A stretch of 64,000 nt of DNA, taken from contig NZ_CP033896.1 of the NCBI RefSeq assembly GCF_003813965.1, forward strand, positions 248,001 through 312,000. The letters are read 5' to 3'. This DNA is from Corynebacterium choanae. GTDB lineage: Bacteria > Actinomycetota > Actinomycetes > Mycobacteriales > Mycobacteriaceae. Positions 26,103-34,851 of the stretch are shown piece by piece (position 1 is the stretch's first letter; every line of letters starts with the position of its first letter). The translations under genes and the position numbers were made by a program. A model generated the notes under the pieces. It ran no database searches, had not been told where the DNA came from, and saw only the letters and a list, made by a program, of their open reading frames with translations.

Positions 26103-26143
26103 ACCACCGCCCGGGGAATGGATCATCCTCCCCGGGCGGTGGT
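26103..26143. terminator. bidirectional terminator between clpB and the membrane-protein gene
   Basis: A perfect 14-bp stem (ACCACCGCCCGGGG and complement) with a 13-base loop, followed on the plus strand by GGTATTT. It can serve clpB and the convergent minus-strand gene at 26237. Confidence 0.65.
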
Positions 26144-26236
26144 GGTATTTCCAGGCTTACCAGGCACGCGACTCGATCGCCGCCGCCGGTTTGTGCTCCT
26201 ACCTGTTCGGCAACATGAACTGTGGAACAGTAGCGG

Positions 26237-27298
26237 CTACGCCGGTGGAGCAGTTCTCAATAAGGATTCGTACACCCCACCGGTTGCCTGCCGATAGACC
26301 AGTGCCGCGAGAATAAACCAGAACGGCACTGCGACGACGCCCAGCACCAGAGTAAATATCGAAAACAGTGCCATCGGCAGCAGCATCACCGTAAGCAGGA
26401 TGAAGCTGGTGAGATGTTCTTTCGCAATGTGCAGCCCGGCCGGTAAAGCGGTGTCAATCAAGGCAGTTTCGTCAACGGTGTACAGCATGGCTGCTGTCAA
26501 CACGGGTGTGGCTACCAGCATGAAGATTGAAATCAGGGCGCTGAGGATCCCCGTGTTGGAAAGATTTTCAATCAGCTGCTGCAACACTAACGGAACCCCG
26601 AAGAGCAACCACAGGGTGAACACTGTTTTCGGCGATGTTGTGGCGTTGCTCAACATGTCGCTAACGCTGAATTTTTCACCCGCTACGGTGCGCAGCGAAC
26701 CACGAATTAACTTCGCTGCGAGCCAGGCCGTAATCGCTGTGAGTGCCACATCGCACACCAGCAGGAAAATGATGTCACGTGCTTCGACAGGGATGTCTGC
26801 GTATTTGGCGGCTGCAACGCGATTCAGGCGACCTGACGCAACTATGCCGTCCACAGCTATTGCCACGCCTAGCAGCACCATGATGGTGACCATTGGCCAC
26901 AGATTCCGGCCTAGCAGCTTGACAGCTTTTGCAATCGATGCACCAAATTCGACCGTACCGGTGCCGTAGAGCATCTGATATTGCGGGTCGGCAGGACTTG
27001 CCAGATATCCCTGCTGCGGCCGAATGGGCTCCTGGGGCGGCATGTTCATTGATGAACCCGCGTTGGGCGGTATTTCCGCCCCGGCCGGTGGGGTTGCCAC
27101 CACGTGAGAGCTGCCTTGTTGAGGATCCACTGGTAGCCCTGCTGGCTGGGACGGTTCAGGTTCTTCCGATGGCTGAGCACTGTGTTTCAGCGCCTCATCC
27201 CACAGCGGTGTGCTGCCTTGCGGTGGAAGTGATGACTCATCCAAAGGCTTGGCAAGCTCACCCCAGGTGGGCTGCTTCTCGGGATCAGGTGTGGTCAT
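26237..27298 (-). CDS. proline-rich membrane protein (paralogue of the next gene)
   Basis: A 353-residue protein. Residues 1-~115 are cytoplasmic, rich in Pro/Gln/Ser and probably disordered. About six TM helices follow (near residues 133-153, 175-200, 220-240, 250-275, 292-315 and 318-340). A TVAGEKFSV loop and the C-terminal motif ALVYRQATGGVYESLL recur in the upstream neighbour as TAAGENLTF and ALAYRQAVGGTHELLP, so the two are tandem paralogues. The architecture (disordered tail plus glycerophosphodiester-type or DUF975-like six-TM domain) is common in corynebacteria; no function is assigned. The gene lies about 100 bases downstream of its paralogue on the same strand. Confidence 0.72.
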   Translation of the reverse strand: MTTPDPEKQPTWGELAKPLDESSLPPQGSTPLWDEALKHSAQPSEEPEPSQPAGLPVDPQQGSSHVVATPPAGAEIPPNAGSSMNMPPQEPIRPQQGYLASPADPQYQMLYGTGTVEFGASIAKAVKLLGRNLWPMVTIMVLLGVAIAVDGIVASGRLNRVAAAKYADIPVEARDIIFLLVCDVALTAITAWLAAKLIRGSLRTVAGEKFSVSDMLSNATTSPKTVFTLWLLFGVPLVLQQLIENLSNTGILSALISIFMLVATPVLTAAMLYTVDETALIDTALPAGLHIAKEHLTSFILLTVMLLPMALFSIFTLVLGVVAVPFWFILAALVYRQATGGVYESLLRTAPPA

Positions 27299-27399
27299 AG
27301 TAATCCGGGTGATCTTTCGATATGAGAGATGGGCACGGCCGTGGGAAGTTTTCAGCCGTGTCCAAGTATTGCAGATATCGGCAGCGAAACGGGTGGTTC

Positions 27400-28362
27400 T
27401 TACCGAGTCGGCAGCAGCTCATGGGTGCCGCCGACTGCCTGACGATAGGCCAAGGCGATGAGAATGTAGGTTACCGGGTAAAGAATGAATCCGCCGAGCC
27501 CTAAGGTGAGCACGATTCCGATGGACAACAGGATCTGGAGACCGACGATGGCCAGCCATGCACCATAGTTGCGTTTGCCGAGTTCGATGGACAGCGCCAG
27601 GGTTTGACCGAGGGACTGATCAGAGTCGAGCAGTGCTGGAATCCAGGAATACAGCAGTGGTGCGATGAATATTGTTGCCATCGTGGCGAGAGAAAAACTG
27701 CCGAGCAATACGGGATTGTTGGAATCTAACTCCATAATCACCTGTACGAACCCCATCGGAAGCATCAACAGAAAACTTGCCAAATAGCCACGACCTATCC
27801 CGAACGGGTTGGTGAAGAATCCGCCAAAGGTGAGATTTTCTCCGGCTGCGGTTTTGATCGCCCCGTTGGTGGTAAACACCATGAGCAGTGCTCCCATGGC
27901 CGTCGAGACTAATACCACCACTAATACCATTGGCAGTGGCATCTGCGGATTTTCAGGGTCGAATGATGTCCCTGCAGTAGCGATGGCAAAACCAGTGATG
28001 ATTCCCACCAAAATACTGAGCCCTACCAGGAAGGCGCCGGTGGCCAGCAAACCTAAAAACCAGGGGAGGAAGTTCCGAAACAGCTGACTGAAAGCCACCT
28101 TCAACGAGGCAAGGACTGCGATGCGGCCATTGCCTTGCACAACCGGAACACCAGCCGCAGTGACACTGGTTGGGCGGTAACCCTCCGGCAGGGGCATTGC
28201 AGGATACATGCCCGGTTGCTGCGGATAGCCAGCCGGCTGTTGCGGGTAGCCGTTGTTGTCCTGTGGATTGCTGTAACTGTTCTGTGGATTGCCTGCTACC
28301 GCGTCCTCCCAGGAGTGACGTGGCTCTTCCGGGGTTGGTTGGGGTGGATAGTTATTCGTCAT
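27400..28362 (-). CDS. proline/glutamine-rich membrane protein (paralogue of 26237-27298)
   Basis: A 320-residue protein. The first ~75 residues are Pro/Gln/Asn/Tyr-rich (NNGYPQQPAGYPQQPG), a tail often seen on corynebacterial membrane proteins. Six or so TM segments follow, including FLPWFLGLLATGAFLVG, MPLPMVLVVVLVSTAMG and a C-terminal pair ending at YILIALAYRQAVGG. It shares the TAAGE loop and the YRQA-x-GG end with the downstream gene. Function is unknown; the pair may form one heteromeric membrane complex. I chose ATG 28362, preceded by GAGAGGTG; the reading frame extends upstream to 28668, but that part is basic, Cys-rich and without support. Confidence 0.72.
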   Translation of the reverse strand: MTNNYPPQPTPEEPRHSWEDAVAGNPQNSYSNPQDNNGYPQQPAGYPQQPGMYPAMPLPEGYRPTSVTAAGVPVVQGNGRIAVLASLKVAFSQLFRNFLPWFLGLLATGAFLVGLSILVGIITGFAIATAGTSFDPENPQMPLPMVLVVVLVSTAMGALLMVFTTNGAIKTAAGENLTFGGFFTNPFGIGRGYLASFLLMLPMGFVQVIMELDSNNPVLLGSFSLATMATIFIAPLLYSWIPALLDSDQSLGQTLALSIELGKRNYGAWLAIVGLQILLSIGIVLTLGLGGFILYPVTYILIALAYRQAVGGTHELLPTR

Positions 28363-28851
28363 GGGTGGGTGACACCTCTCTTTTCCTTGATATCGCCTGT
28401 GCCGATGCTTCACCTTGCTAGGTGGGTGAAGTGTGGGCTGTGCGATCGCTTCTCTCATTATGGTTGCGAGCGGGGCTTTTGACGATACCCTAACCTTCTT
28501 TGCTCTGCGTGGAGTAGTACAACAGCCAGAGGCTGCGCAGTGTGGACGCGACATTGCTTTTCCGTGCGGCATTGCCCGTGACAGCCGCAGGTTCCAATCG
28601 CAGGACAGTGGGCTTCCCTGATCGCGCTGCGGGAGTGTCCGGTTGCAGTAGGGCAGCGGGGACCGCATCCTTTTCGGGCGGGTACTGCCTGTTCCCCGCC
28701 AATAAGCAGCTATTCCTACTTGTCTGATGTATGCGGGTTTTTACTAGGGATCCCTGGTGGATTTTTAGCAGCGTGTGCCCTTCAGCCTTGCTGCATACAG
28801 CATTTTGGGGGTGGGCAAGTTGTCTGTTGGCACCGGGGTTGTGTTGCGCGC
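28363..28851. other. divergent spacer before the rhodanese gene
   Basis: About 490 bases between divergent genes. A -10 for the rhodanese gene lies at its right end. No terminator, repeat or plausible small gene was found; the open frame on the minus strand from 28668 is the unsupported extension of the membrane-protein gene. Confidence 0.3.
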
Positions 28852-28857
28852 TACGCT
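28852..28857 (+). promoter_or_regulatory. -10 hexamer TACGCT of the rhodanese gene
   Basis: TACGCT ends eight bases before ATG 28866, the leaderless arrangement. No ribosome binding site is visible. Confidence 0.4.
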
Positions 28858-28865
28858 TTTTAGCC

Positions 28866-29702
28866 ATGAGCCTTTTGATCAGTGCTGATGAGCTAGCTGA
28901 ATCTATTCGTCACGGTGAAAAACTCACCATTCTTGCCTGTTTGTGGCGCCCCGGCGAAGGGGCAAGTGAACGCCAATTCAAAGGCGACCATATCCCCAAT
29001 TCGTTGTTCTGTGATCCTGCCCGACATTTAGCGATGGCGCCGTCCTCCCGGCAAGGCCGCAACCCGCTGCCTTCCCGGCAAACGCTGCGGCTCGCATTTC
29101 ATGAACTCGGACTCGATCTTGCCCACCAGATTGTGGTCTATGACGACAACAAGTCACTGATGGCTGCCCGCGCCTGGTGGGTGCTCACCTGGGCTGGGGT
29201 GCCAGGGGTCAAAATGCTTGACGGCGGCTACCAGGCGTGGCTGCAATCGGGGCGGCAGGGTGCGGGCGGACCTGGCAATTTGGCGCACCGTAACCAGCTG
29301 GTGCCAAACCCTGGTCAACTTCCCACGGTCACCATGGATGACATGTATGCGCTGCCTGATGATGTCGTGGTGATCGACGCCCGGGAGCGGAACCGGTTTA
29401 TCGGGCGGAAAGAACGCCTCGATTTGAAAGCTGGCCACATTCCAGGTGCTGTGAACCTGCCGTTGGAAGAACTTGTCCACCCTAACGGCACCTTCCTGCC
29501 GGCGGCTGAGCTACGCCAAAAATTCGAGCACGTCGGTGTGGAAGATCCGGCAAAAGTTGTGGTTTATTCCGGCTCCGGGCTGCACTCGGCGGCAACTATT
29601 TTTGCCATGCACCACTGTGGTCTGCCGGGTGCCGCGCACTATGTGGGCGGCTGGTCCCAATGGTGTGCCACCCCCACCAATGCGGTGCAGCGTTCGCTGT
29701 AA
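28866..29702 (+). CDS. two-domain sulfurtransferase-like protein lacking the catalytic Cys
   Basis: A 278-residue tandem rhodanese protein of the SseA (3-mercaptopyruvate/thiosulfate sulfurtransferase) type. The N-terminal domain contains GDHIPNSLFCDPARHLA, IVVYDDNKSLMAARAWW and LDGGYQAWLQSG. The C-terminal domain contains VVIDARERNRFIG, AGHIPGAVNLP and VVVYSGSGLHSAATIFAM. The last motif is where active enzymes have C-G-S-G: here residue 235 is Ser (TCC), read directly from the sequence. Persulfide chemistry needs the Cys, so it is either inactive, a binding or regulatory paralogue, or uses another residue. Start ATG 28866 fits the domain and sits behind a -10. Confidence 0.82.
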   Translation: MSLLISADELAESIRHGEKLTILACLWRPGEGASERQFKGDHIPNSLFCDPARHLAMAPSSRQGRNPLPSRQTLRLAFHELGLDLAHQIVVYDDNKSLMAARAWWVLTWAGVPGVKMLDGGYQAWLQSGRQGAGGPGNLAHRNQLVPNPGQLPTVTMDDMYALPDDVVVIDARERNRFIGRKERLDLKAGHIPGAVNLPLEELVHPNGTFLPAAELRQKFEHVGVEDPAKVVVYSGSGLHSAATIFAMHHCGLPGAAHYVGGWSQWCATPTNAVQRSL

Positions 29703-29910
29703 ACACCGTGGTGTGTCGTGAACCTATGTAAGGCGAGCATCACTGCCACGCCGGTCACTGCAGCGACACGGGCAGTCGCAGCAAGCGCAGGAAACATTCG
29801 TTGTAGCCGTGCCCGTTGAAGGGTTTTCGTGGGCGGGTCGGTGCACCAGGTTGGCCGTCGGATAGGGGCGATATTGCGCGCGCCTACCGGCGGTTTTGTT
29901 TCCAACTGCC
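29703..29910. other. short spacer, nothing recognised
   Basis: About 210 bases between the rhodanese gene and the low-complexity membrane protein, with no hairpin or gene evident. Confidence 0.3.
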
Positions 29911-29916
29911 TAGACT
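29911..29916 (+). promoter_or_regulatory. -10 hexamer TAGACT before the 751-residue protein gene
   Basis: TAGACT lies nine bases before GTG 29926 and there is no Shine-Dalgarno, so initiation may be leaderless on GTG. Confidence 0.4.
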
Positions 29917-29925
29917 TTGTAAATC

Positions 29926-32181
29926 GTGAATGCTCCCATTGCTTTGTTGGTGCTGGCCCTTGTGGCGTTTGCTGTGGCCGGCTACCTGCTCCTGCTTGAT
30001 GCTCGGCGCCGCAATGGGATGCAACCTGGGCAAACCCCAGCATTATCGGCGCCGCAACCGGCACACAGTGACGCGGCGGAAACCGCTACCACAGCATCCG
30101 CCCCGGAACGTGGCGACACTGTCGCGGCCACTGGGAAAAATAATCCACCACAGGCAACGCCCCAGTCGGGGCACCCTGCCGATGAGGAACAGACCGACCA
30201 CCATCACGTAGCCTGTCCGGCGTCCCCCCTTGGAAGCACGACAACATCGTCGGCAGCATCACCTTCGTCGTCGGCGTCACCATCATTGCCGCCGGTTACC
30301 ACCAAAGATCCCGCAGCGTCAGCGAATGCAACCCCGACAGTTGACGACCAGGCTGAAACAGCGAACACTGTGCCCACTGGTGGGGCGGATCCACACCACA
30401 GTGCCGCTGTCAATAGCAGCAACACCGGGGCGGACACGACTGCCCAATCAGCCGACAAGGACACCGCTACTGATCTATCGCACAAGCCACCAACAGGCGA
30501 CGATCTGCCAGCGGTAAACCCTCAACCGGTGACCGATCTATCTTCCCAGGATTCGGCAGCACCAGCAGCGCAAACAATCACTACATCTGCGCAAACAACG
30601 CCGGAATCTGCGCAAACAACGCCGGAACCTGCGCAAACAACACCGGAATCTGCGAACACTACCACTGCCGAATCCTGGCGAGGCGAGCAAGCAAGCAGTG
30701 CCAGAACCAACCCGGACGACCACCCCGGCGAGGTGTCCGCGGAACACCCTTCCGGGAACAACCACCTAGCGGCAACATCGACACCCCACAGGTCCCCATC
30801 AGCACCACCGCCCACCACCAGTGACGACACTGCACATCCCACCAGGAACCGTGTCACCGCCGGAATCGCCCAGCTCGCCGCACACACATCCCGCAAACTC
30901 CGTCGGATGCTTACCATCACTGGCAGTAAACGGCGCCGCTTCGCCACCCAACACGGACTGCACTACGGGCGAAAAGACCAATATCTTGCCGGGGAATTCG
31001 ACTTTCCCTTCGCCGCCTTCGACGAACCAGCCCGACATGTGGTCAGCGGTATCCTTGCGGACAGGGAAACGCATCTCGCCGACTTTGGTGCCTTTACCGT
31101 CGTCGCACTTCGCCAACTACGTCCACCCGCCGCTGTCCTACGGATCACCCGCACGAATACGCCGCTCGCCGGCGAACAACCAGTCGCGGTAGCAACAGCC
31201 GGAAAATGGACAGTGTGGGCTGGTGAACCGGAAGCAGCCGGCATGATCGCCGATGATCGATTCAACACAGCACTCACGCGTATCGACAGCCACATCGAAC
31301 AGATCGTCATCGCCGGATACTGGGTGGCTGCCATTGTGGACAGCACCACTAGCGAACAGGAGCTTTACACCCTAGCGCGCCAACTCGGCGCCATTGCTGA
31401 CTGCGCCCGGGTACTCCCCGAACGCCACCCAACCCAGTTACCAAGCCAACCATCGGCCATCCCAACTCGCCCGGGAACCCACCTTGCAGCCGGCTGTGCA
31501 CCACAAACCACAGCGCCACCATCGGCACACCAGTTTGCTGTTGGTGAAGAATCAACACCCCCAACTGAACAAGCTCACACTAGTGAGCATCGCGGTAAGC
31601 CACCGGCACAGGATGCTCACCAAACCCCGGCAGCGGCGAGTGCAACAGCAAACCCGGCTCAAAACACCACCCAGCCTGACAAGACACCGGGTGATGCGAC
31701 ACCGACAACAGCTGCTGCACCAACCGAACCTGCAGCACCTTTCGCCGCTGAGAATTCTGCTGCAGCAGCCCACATCGTAGGCGCGCCAGGGATGTCGACC
31801 ACCGCGGAAAACAGTGATCACACCGTCGCCCCTGCCAACGTCGCAGGGCACGAAGAGAGCGAATCGCACACCAACCAGCACACGACTCATTCGCTCGATG
31901 CTGCCGGTTTAGCGGCGGCAACACCGGTGGACTATCCCACCCGTGCCAACCCGCGCACCTATGGGATTGTGCCGCTAACCCCACTCGGTGGTGACTATAT
32001 TGATCCCATCGCCGATTCGCTGGATCCTGCCCCAACCGATGGCCGTCTCGTGATTCCCCGGAAGCTTGATAAACCCCATATTTTCACCGATACCACCGCT
32101 GAAGATCCCACCGATCCACATCTTGGTACACCTCCCAAGCCGCGCCGGGCAAAGCCACAACACGACGACGACACGAACTAG
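29926..32181 (+). CDS. single-TM protein with long Thr/Pro-rich regions, function unknown
   Basis: A 751-residue protein starting at GTG. Residues 4-25 form one TM helix or signal anchor (IALLVLALVAFAVAGYLLLL). Residues 30-~320 are very rich in Ala/Thr/Pro/Ser with tandem heptads (SAQTTPE). A folded, charged domain occupies about 320-500 (SKRRRFATQHGLHYGRKDQYLAGEFDFPF with turns, then VVSGILADRETHLADFGAF and IVIAGYWVAAIVDST). A second disordered stretch follows, then a conserved-looking C-terminal segment near 670-720 (YGIVPLTPLGGDYIDPIADS). I recognise no family; the middle domain resembles corynebacterial membrane-anchored hypothetical proteins. With one N-terminal TM the bulk could be either side of the membrane; the basic residues after the TM favour a cytoplasmic bulk. 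Confidence 0.65.
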   Translation: MNAPIALLVLALVAFAVAGYLLLLDARRRNGMQPGQTPALSAPQPAHSDAAETATTASAPERGDTVAATGKNNPPQATPQSGHPADEEQTDHHHVACPASPLGSTTTSSAASPSSSASPSLPPVTTKDPAASANATPTVDDQAETANTVPTGGADPHHSAAVNSSNTGADTTAQSADKDTATDLSHKPPTGDDLPAVNPQPVTDLSSQDSAAPAAQTITTSAQTTPESAQTTPEPAQTTPESANTTTAESWRGEQASSARTNPDDHPGEVSAEHPSGNNHLAATSTPHRSPSAPPPTTSDDTAHPTRNRVTAGIAQLAAHTSRKLRRMLTITGSKRRRFATQHGLHYGRKDQYLAGEFDFPFAAFDEPARHVVSGILADRETHLADFGAFTVVALRQLRPPAAVLRITRTNTPLAGEQPVAVATAGKWTVWAGEPEAAGMIADDRFNTALTRIDSHIEQIVIAGYWVAAIVDSTTSEQELYTLARQLGAIADCARVLPERHPTQLPSQPSAIPTRPGTHLAAGCAPQTTAPPSAHQFAVGEESTPPTEQAHTSEHRGKPPAQDAHQTPAAASATANPAQNTTQPDKTPGDATPTTAAAPTEPAAPFAAENSAAAAHIVGAPGMSTTAENSDHTVAPANVAGHEESESHTNQHTTHSLDAAGLAAATPVDYPTRANPRTYGIVPLTPLGGDYIDPIADSLDPAPTDGRLVIPRKLDKPHIFTDTTAEDPTDPHLGTPPKPRRAKPQHDDDTN
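30586..30648 (+). repeat. three tandem 21-bp repeats in the low-complexity region
   Basis: Three adjoining near-identical 21-base units encode SAQTTPE, PAQTTPE and similar heptads. They are in frame, so slippage changes only the length of the disordered region. Confidence 0.75.
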
Positions 32182-32742
32182 CGATGAGTGTTGCACCGAT
32201 GAACACTCAGCCACTGGAAGGGTGATGTGTACGCCCAGGGGTGGGGCGCGCTTTGTTGCAGAGCGTTGCACTTTGACTTACTTCGTGGGCTGCAATGTTG
32301 TGCAGTATTCTTCCCAGTTTTCAGCGCCAACACGCACAAGGGTTGTGGGATAGACCGCAAACACTGCCGCAGCTTCGTGGCGCCGACTATCTTCGGTAAC
32401 AACTACCCGCCGTCACCGGCTGAGTATCTGGGCGGACACACCTTGTTTCCTAGCACAGCCACCGGCAACTCATGCTGCACCGGTGTGCATGCAAGCAGCT
32501 TCGGGAAAGCTAACAATCGACACCGCTCTCTGGGCTGTTGCTGCACCTCGGGGTGACGATAATAGTTGGGTCATGTTGCCCAATGCGATCAGGTAGCTAC
32601 TGTGCGGTGTGCCGCCCGGTAAGCTGGCTTTCCAGCAACAGGGTTGACGATATCGTTGCCGCACCGTTGCACAGAGCAAAATTCCATAGTGCCGCTGCCT
32701 GGTGCAGCAGCACTTTTCTCAGCAGTGAAGGACACCACCACT
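32182..32742. other. 560-base spacer upstream of pyrE
   Basis: Compositionally mixed, with no recognised gene. I did not find a strong hairpin, uracil-responsive PyrR-type leader or riboswitch. The promoter of pyrE must be in this stretch; the AAGGA near 32729 is its ribosome site. Confidence 0.3.
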
Positions 32743-33300
32743 ATGGCGAAACAACAGCTCGACCAAACCCAAAAAGCACGCCTCGCAGAGTTGGTGAAGT
32801 CGTTATGTGTCGTGCACGGCACGGTGACGTTGTCGTCGGGCAAGGTTGCCGACTATTACGTCGACTTGCGCCGGGGGACGTTGCATCATGAAGCCTCCCG
32901 TCTGATTGGTTCGTTGATGCGTCAGCTCACCGACGATTTAGCGTTTGATGCCGTCGGCGGGTTGACGCTGGGGGCGGATCCGGTGGCGACAGCCATCATG
33001 CATGCCGACGGTCGTCCAATTGATGCGTTTGTTGTTCGCAAAGCTGCGAAAACTCACGGGATGCAGCGGCAAATCGAAGGACCAGACATTCAAGGCAAAA
33101 AAGTGCTGGTTGTGGAAGACACCACCACTACTGGCCAGTCGCCGCTGGCAGCTGTGGAAGCAGTACGCAAAGCTGGTGCTGAAGTGGTGGCAGTTGCCAC
33201 TGTCTGTGACCGGGCAACCGGCGCGGAAACCACCTTGGCGCATGCCGGGTTGGAATACCGTTACCTGCTTGACTTGGCGGATCTTGGGCTCGAACACTAG
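32743..33300 (+). CDS. pyrE: orotate phosphoribosyltransferase
   Basis: The 185-residue product converts orotate and PRPP to orotidine 5'-monophosphate in de novo pyrimidine synthesis. The PRPP-binding motif VLVVEDTTTTGQSPLAAVEAV is near residues 120-140, preceded by the orotate-loop region VVRKAAKTHG, and SSGKVADYYVDLRRGTL marks the N-terminal part typical of short actinobacterial PyrE. ATG 32743 matches the family start and has AAGGA 11 bases upstream; the frame opens at 32644, but that extension is not conserved. It is followed 193 bases on by a TrmH-type methyltransferase. Confidence 0.93.
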   Translation: MAKQQLDQTQKARLAELVKSLCVVHGTVTLSSGKVADYYVDLRRGTLHHEASRLIGSLMRQLTDDLAFDAVGGLTLGADPVATAIMHADGRPIDAFVVRKAAKTHGMQRQIEGPDIQGKKVLVVEDTTTTGQSPLAAVEAVRKAGAEVVAVATVCDRATGAETTLAHAGLEYRYLLDLADLGLEH

Positions 33301-33478
33301 ATCGTCGGGTGATGCGGGCGTTGGCACGAGACACGCCGGCAAGTCGCCTGGTCTCTTCCGTTTGCAAGATTCCCTGGTTTCTTTCCGTCTGCAAGGCACC
33401 CTGCTGCTAAACATGGATCTTGCCTGCCTAGGGTGGAAAATCCGCTAGCGCTGTTCGTGTGCCAGCTTTGCGGGCGGG
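33301..33478. other. spacer with an imperfect direct repeat
   Basis: Two partly matching copies of a stretch beginning CCTGGT and ending TGCAAG lie side by side near 33340-33395. Nothing else is recognised. Confidence 0.3.
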
Positions 33479-33484
33479 TACGAT
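33479..33484 (+). promoter_or_regulatory. -10 hexamer TACGAT of the TrmH-type gene
   Basis: TACGAT ends nine bases before ATG 33494. This supports that ATG as a leaderless start over the GTG codons at 33485 and 33488. Confidence 0.4.
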
Positions 33485-33493
33485 GTGGTGATC

Positions 33494-34204
33494 ATGAGGA
33501 CAAACACCAACAAGCAAGCCGGAGGAGCCGCAGATCTGTCGACGGCCGATCAGCCAGGACCTACCGAGTGGGGTGCCGGGCGCGTTGGTGTTGGCCCGTG
33601 GCGGGAGGAACATCCCGATCAGCCTGTTCCGCAGGATGAGCGATATGATCCCACGCTGCTTGCTGAGGGTGACAGTCGGAATGTGGTGGACGCCTACCGC
33701 TATTGGACCCGGGAGGCGATTGTTGCCGACATCGACTCCCGTCGCCATTCGCTCCATATTGCGATTGAAAACTTTGAAAACGACGCCAACATTGGCACTG
33801 TGGTGCGTACCGCTAATGCTTTTGCGGTAGACACAGTCCATATTGTTGGCCGTCGTCGATGGAATCGACGCGGCGCCATGGTGACCGACCGCTATCAGCA
33901 TCTGCAGCACCATGCCACCGTCGATGACTTGCTGGCCTACTGCCGTGAACAGGGTTTGACGGTCGTTGCTATCGACAACACTCCCGGGTGTGTGCCGCTG
34001 GAAACGGCTAAACTACCCCGAAACTGTCTGCTGCTGTTTGGTCAAGAAGGACCAGGCGTCAGCGAAGAGGCGCAAGATGCTGCGGTGATGACTTGTTCGA
34101 TTGCCCAATTTGGTTCAACACGGTCGATCAACGCTGGCGTCGCAGCAGGTATTGCTATGCATACGTGGATCCGGCAGCATGCTGATCTTAACGATGCGTG
34201 GTAG
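33494..34204 (+). CDS. TrmH/SpoU family RNA 2'-O-methyltransferase
   Basis: A 236-residue SPOUT methyltransferase. The three family motifs are present: motif 1 IENFENDANIGTVVRTANAF near residue 90, motif 2 CLLLFGQEGPGVSEEA near 180 and motif 3 STRSINAGVAAGIAM near 210, with the knotted SAM site made by motifs 2 and 3. The first ~75 residues are a variable, partly disordered extension. It would methylate the ribose of a tRNA or rRNA nucleotide; the target cannot be read from sequence. Start ATG 33494 is chosen from the upstream -10; GTG 33485 is an alternative. The gene follows pyrE in the same orientation, as I recall from other corynebacteria. Confidence 0.87.
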   Translation: MRTNTNKQAGGAADLSTADQPGPTEWGAGRVGVGPWREEHPDQPVPQDERYDPTLLAEGDSRNVVDAYRYWTREAIVADIDSRRHSLHIAIENFENDANIGTVVRTANAFAVDTVHIVGRRRWNRRGAMVTDRYQHLQHHATVDDLLAYCREQGLTVVAIDNTPGCVPLETAKLPRNCLLLFGQEGPGVSEEAQDAAVMTCSIAQFGSTRSINAGVAAGIAMHTWIRQHADLNDAW

Positions 34205-34851
34205 CCACGGCGTTCGGGGCTGCAACCTTTTTCCGCCGGGATGGAAGCTTTTTCAGGGCTGTAGTGAAGGAAGTTGTTTTCAAGGGTATCGACTCGCGGT
34301 GCTTTGATCTTTATGTGAGGCGATAGTCGGTGGAATTCTTGAGCTTCCGGTGTTGCTGCCGGGTGCTGGTTTTCACCACTGTGCAGCAGTCTCAAAGACA
34401 GTGCAGCTTCCAGTCATGATTGCCATCTTGGAGGCTGACACACACCGCCCAATGGGCGCAAAGCTTGCCCAACGATCGCCTCTGCGAGCCTGATACCAGC
34501 GGCGTGTCGATGTTTTATTCTCCACCGGACAAGCGGCTGCCACCGGCCGGCCACCATCAGTGCAACCATGTGCGTCCGTTAATCCACCAGAAAACTTATA
34601 AGCCGAGTCGCAACACTCGCATGGGCACTGACCGGCTGACCATATCAGCCTCAGCGGCCCCTCATCGTTACTTGAAGAGTGGTGATTTGGCTGATTGTGT
34701 TCGAGAATTTTTCCTGGACGTGGCAGGGAATGTTGCCCTGGGGGTAACCTGTCACTTGCGTGAACGTCAACGCTGGTAGCGTCGTTGGACGAGCATACGA
34801 TAACTCACAATGGCTGTACTTTTTCACTCAACTTGAAAGAACTCTTTTCCC
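34205..34851. other. long spacer before the glycosidase gene
   Basis: About 650 bases. Short weak inverted repeats occur, and TTGGAC-N15-CACAAT near 34785-34811 might be a promoter. The open frames here have no start signals or recognisable family, and I call none of them a gene. Confidence 0.3.
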
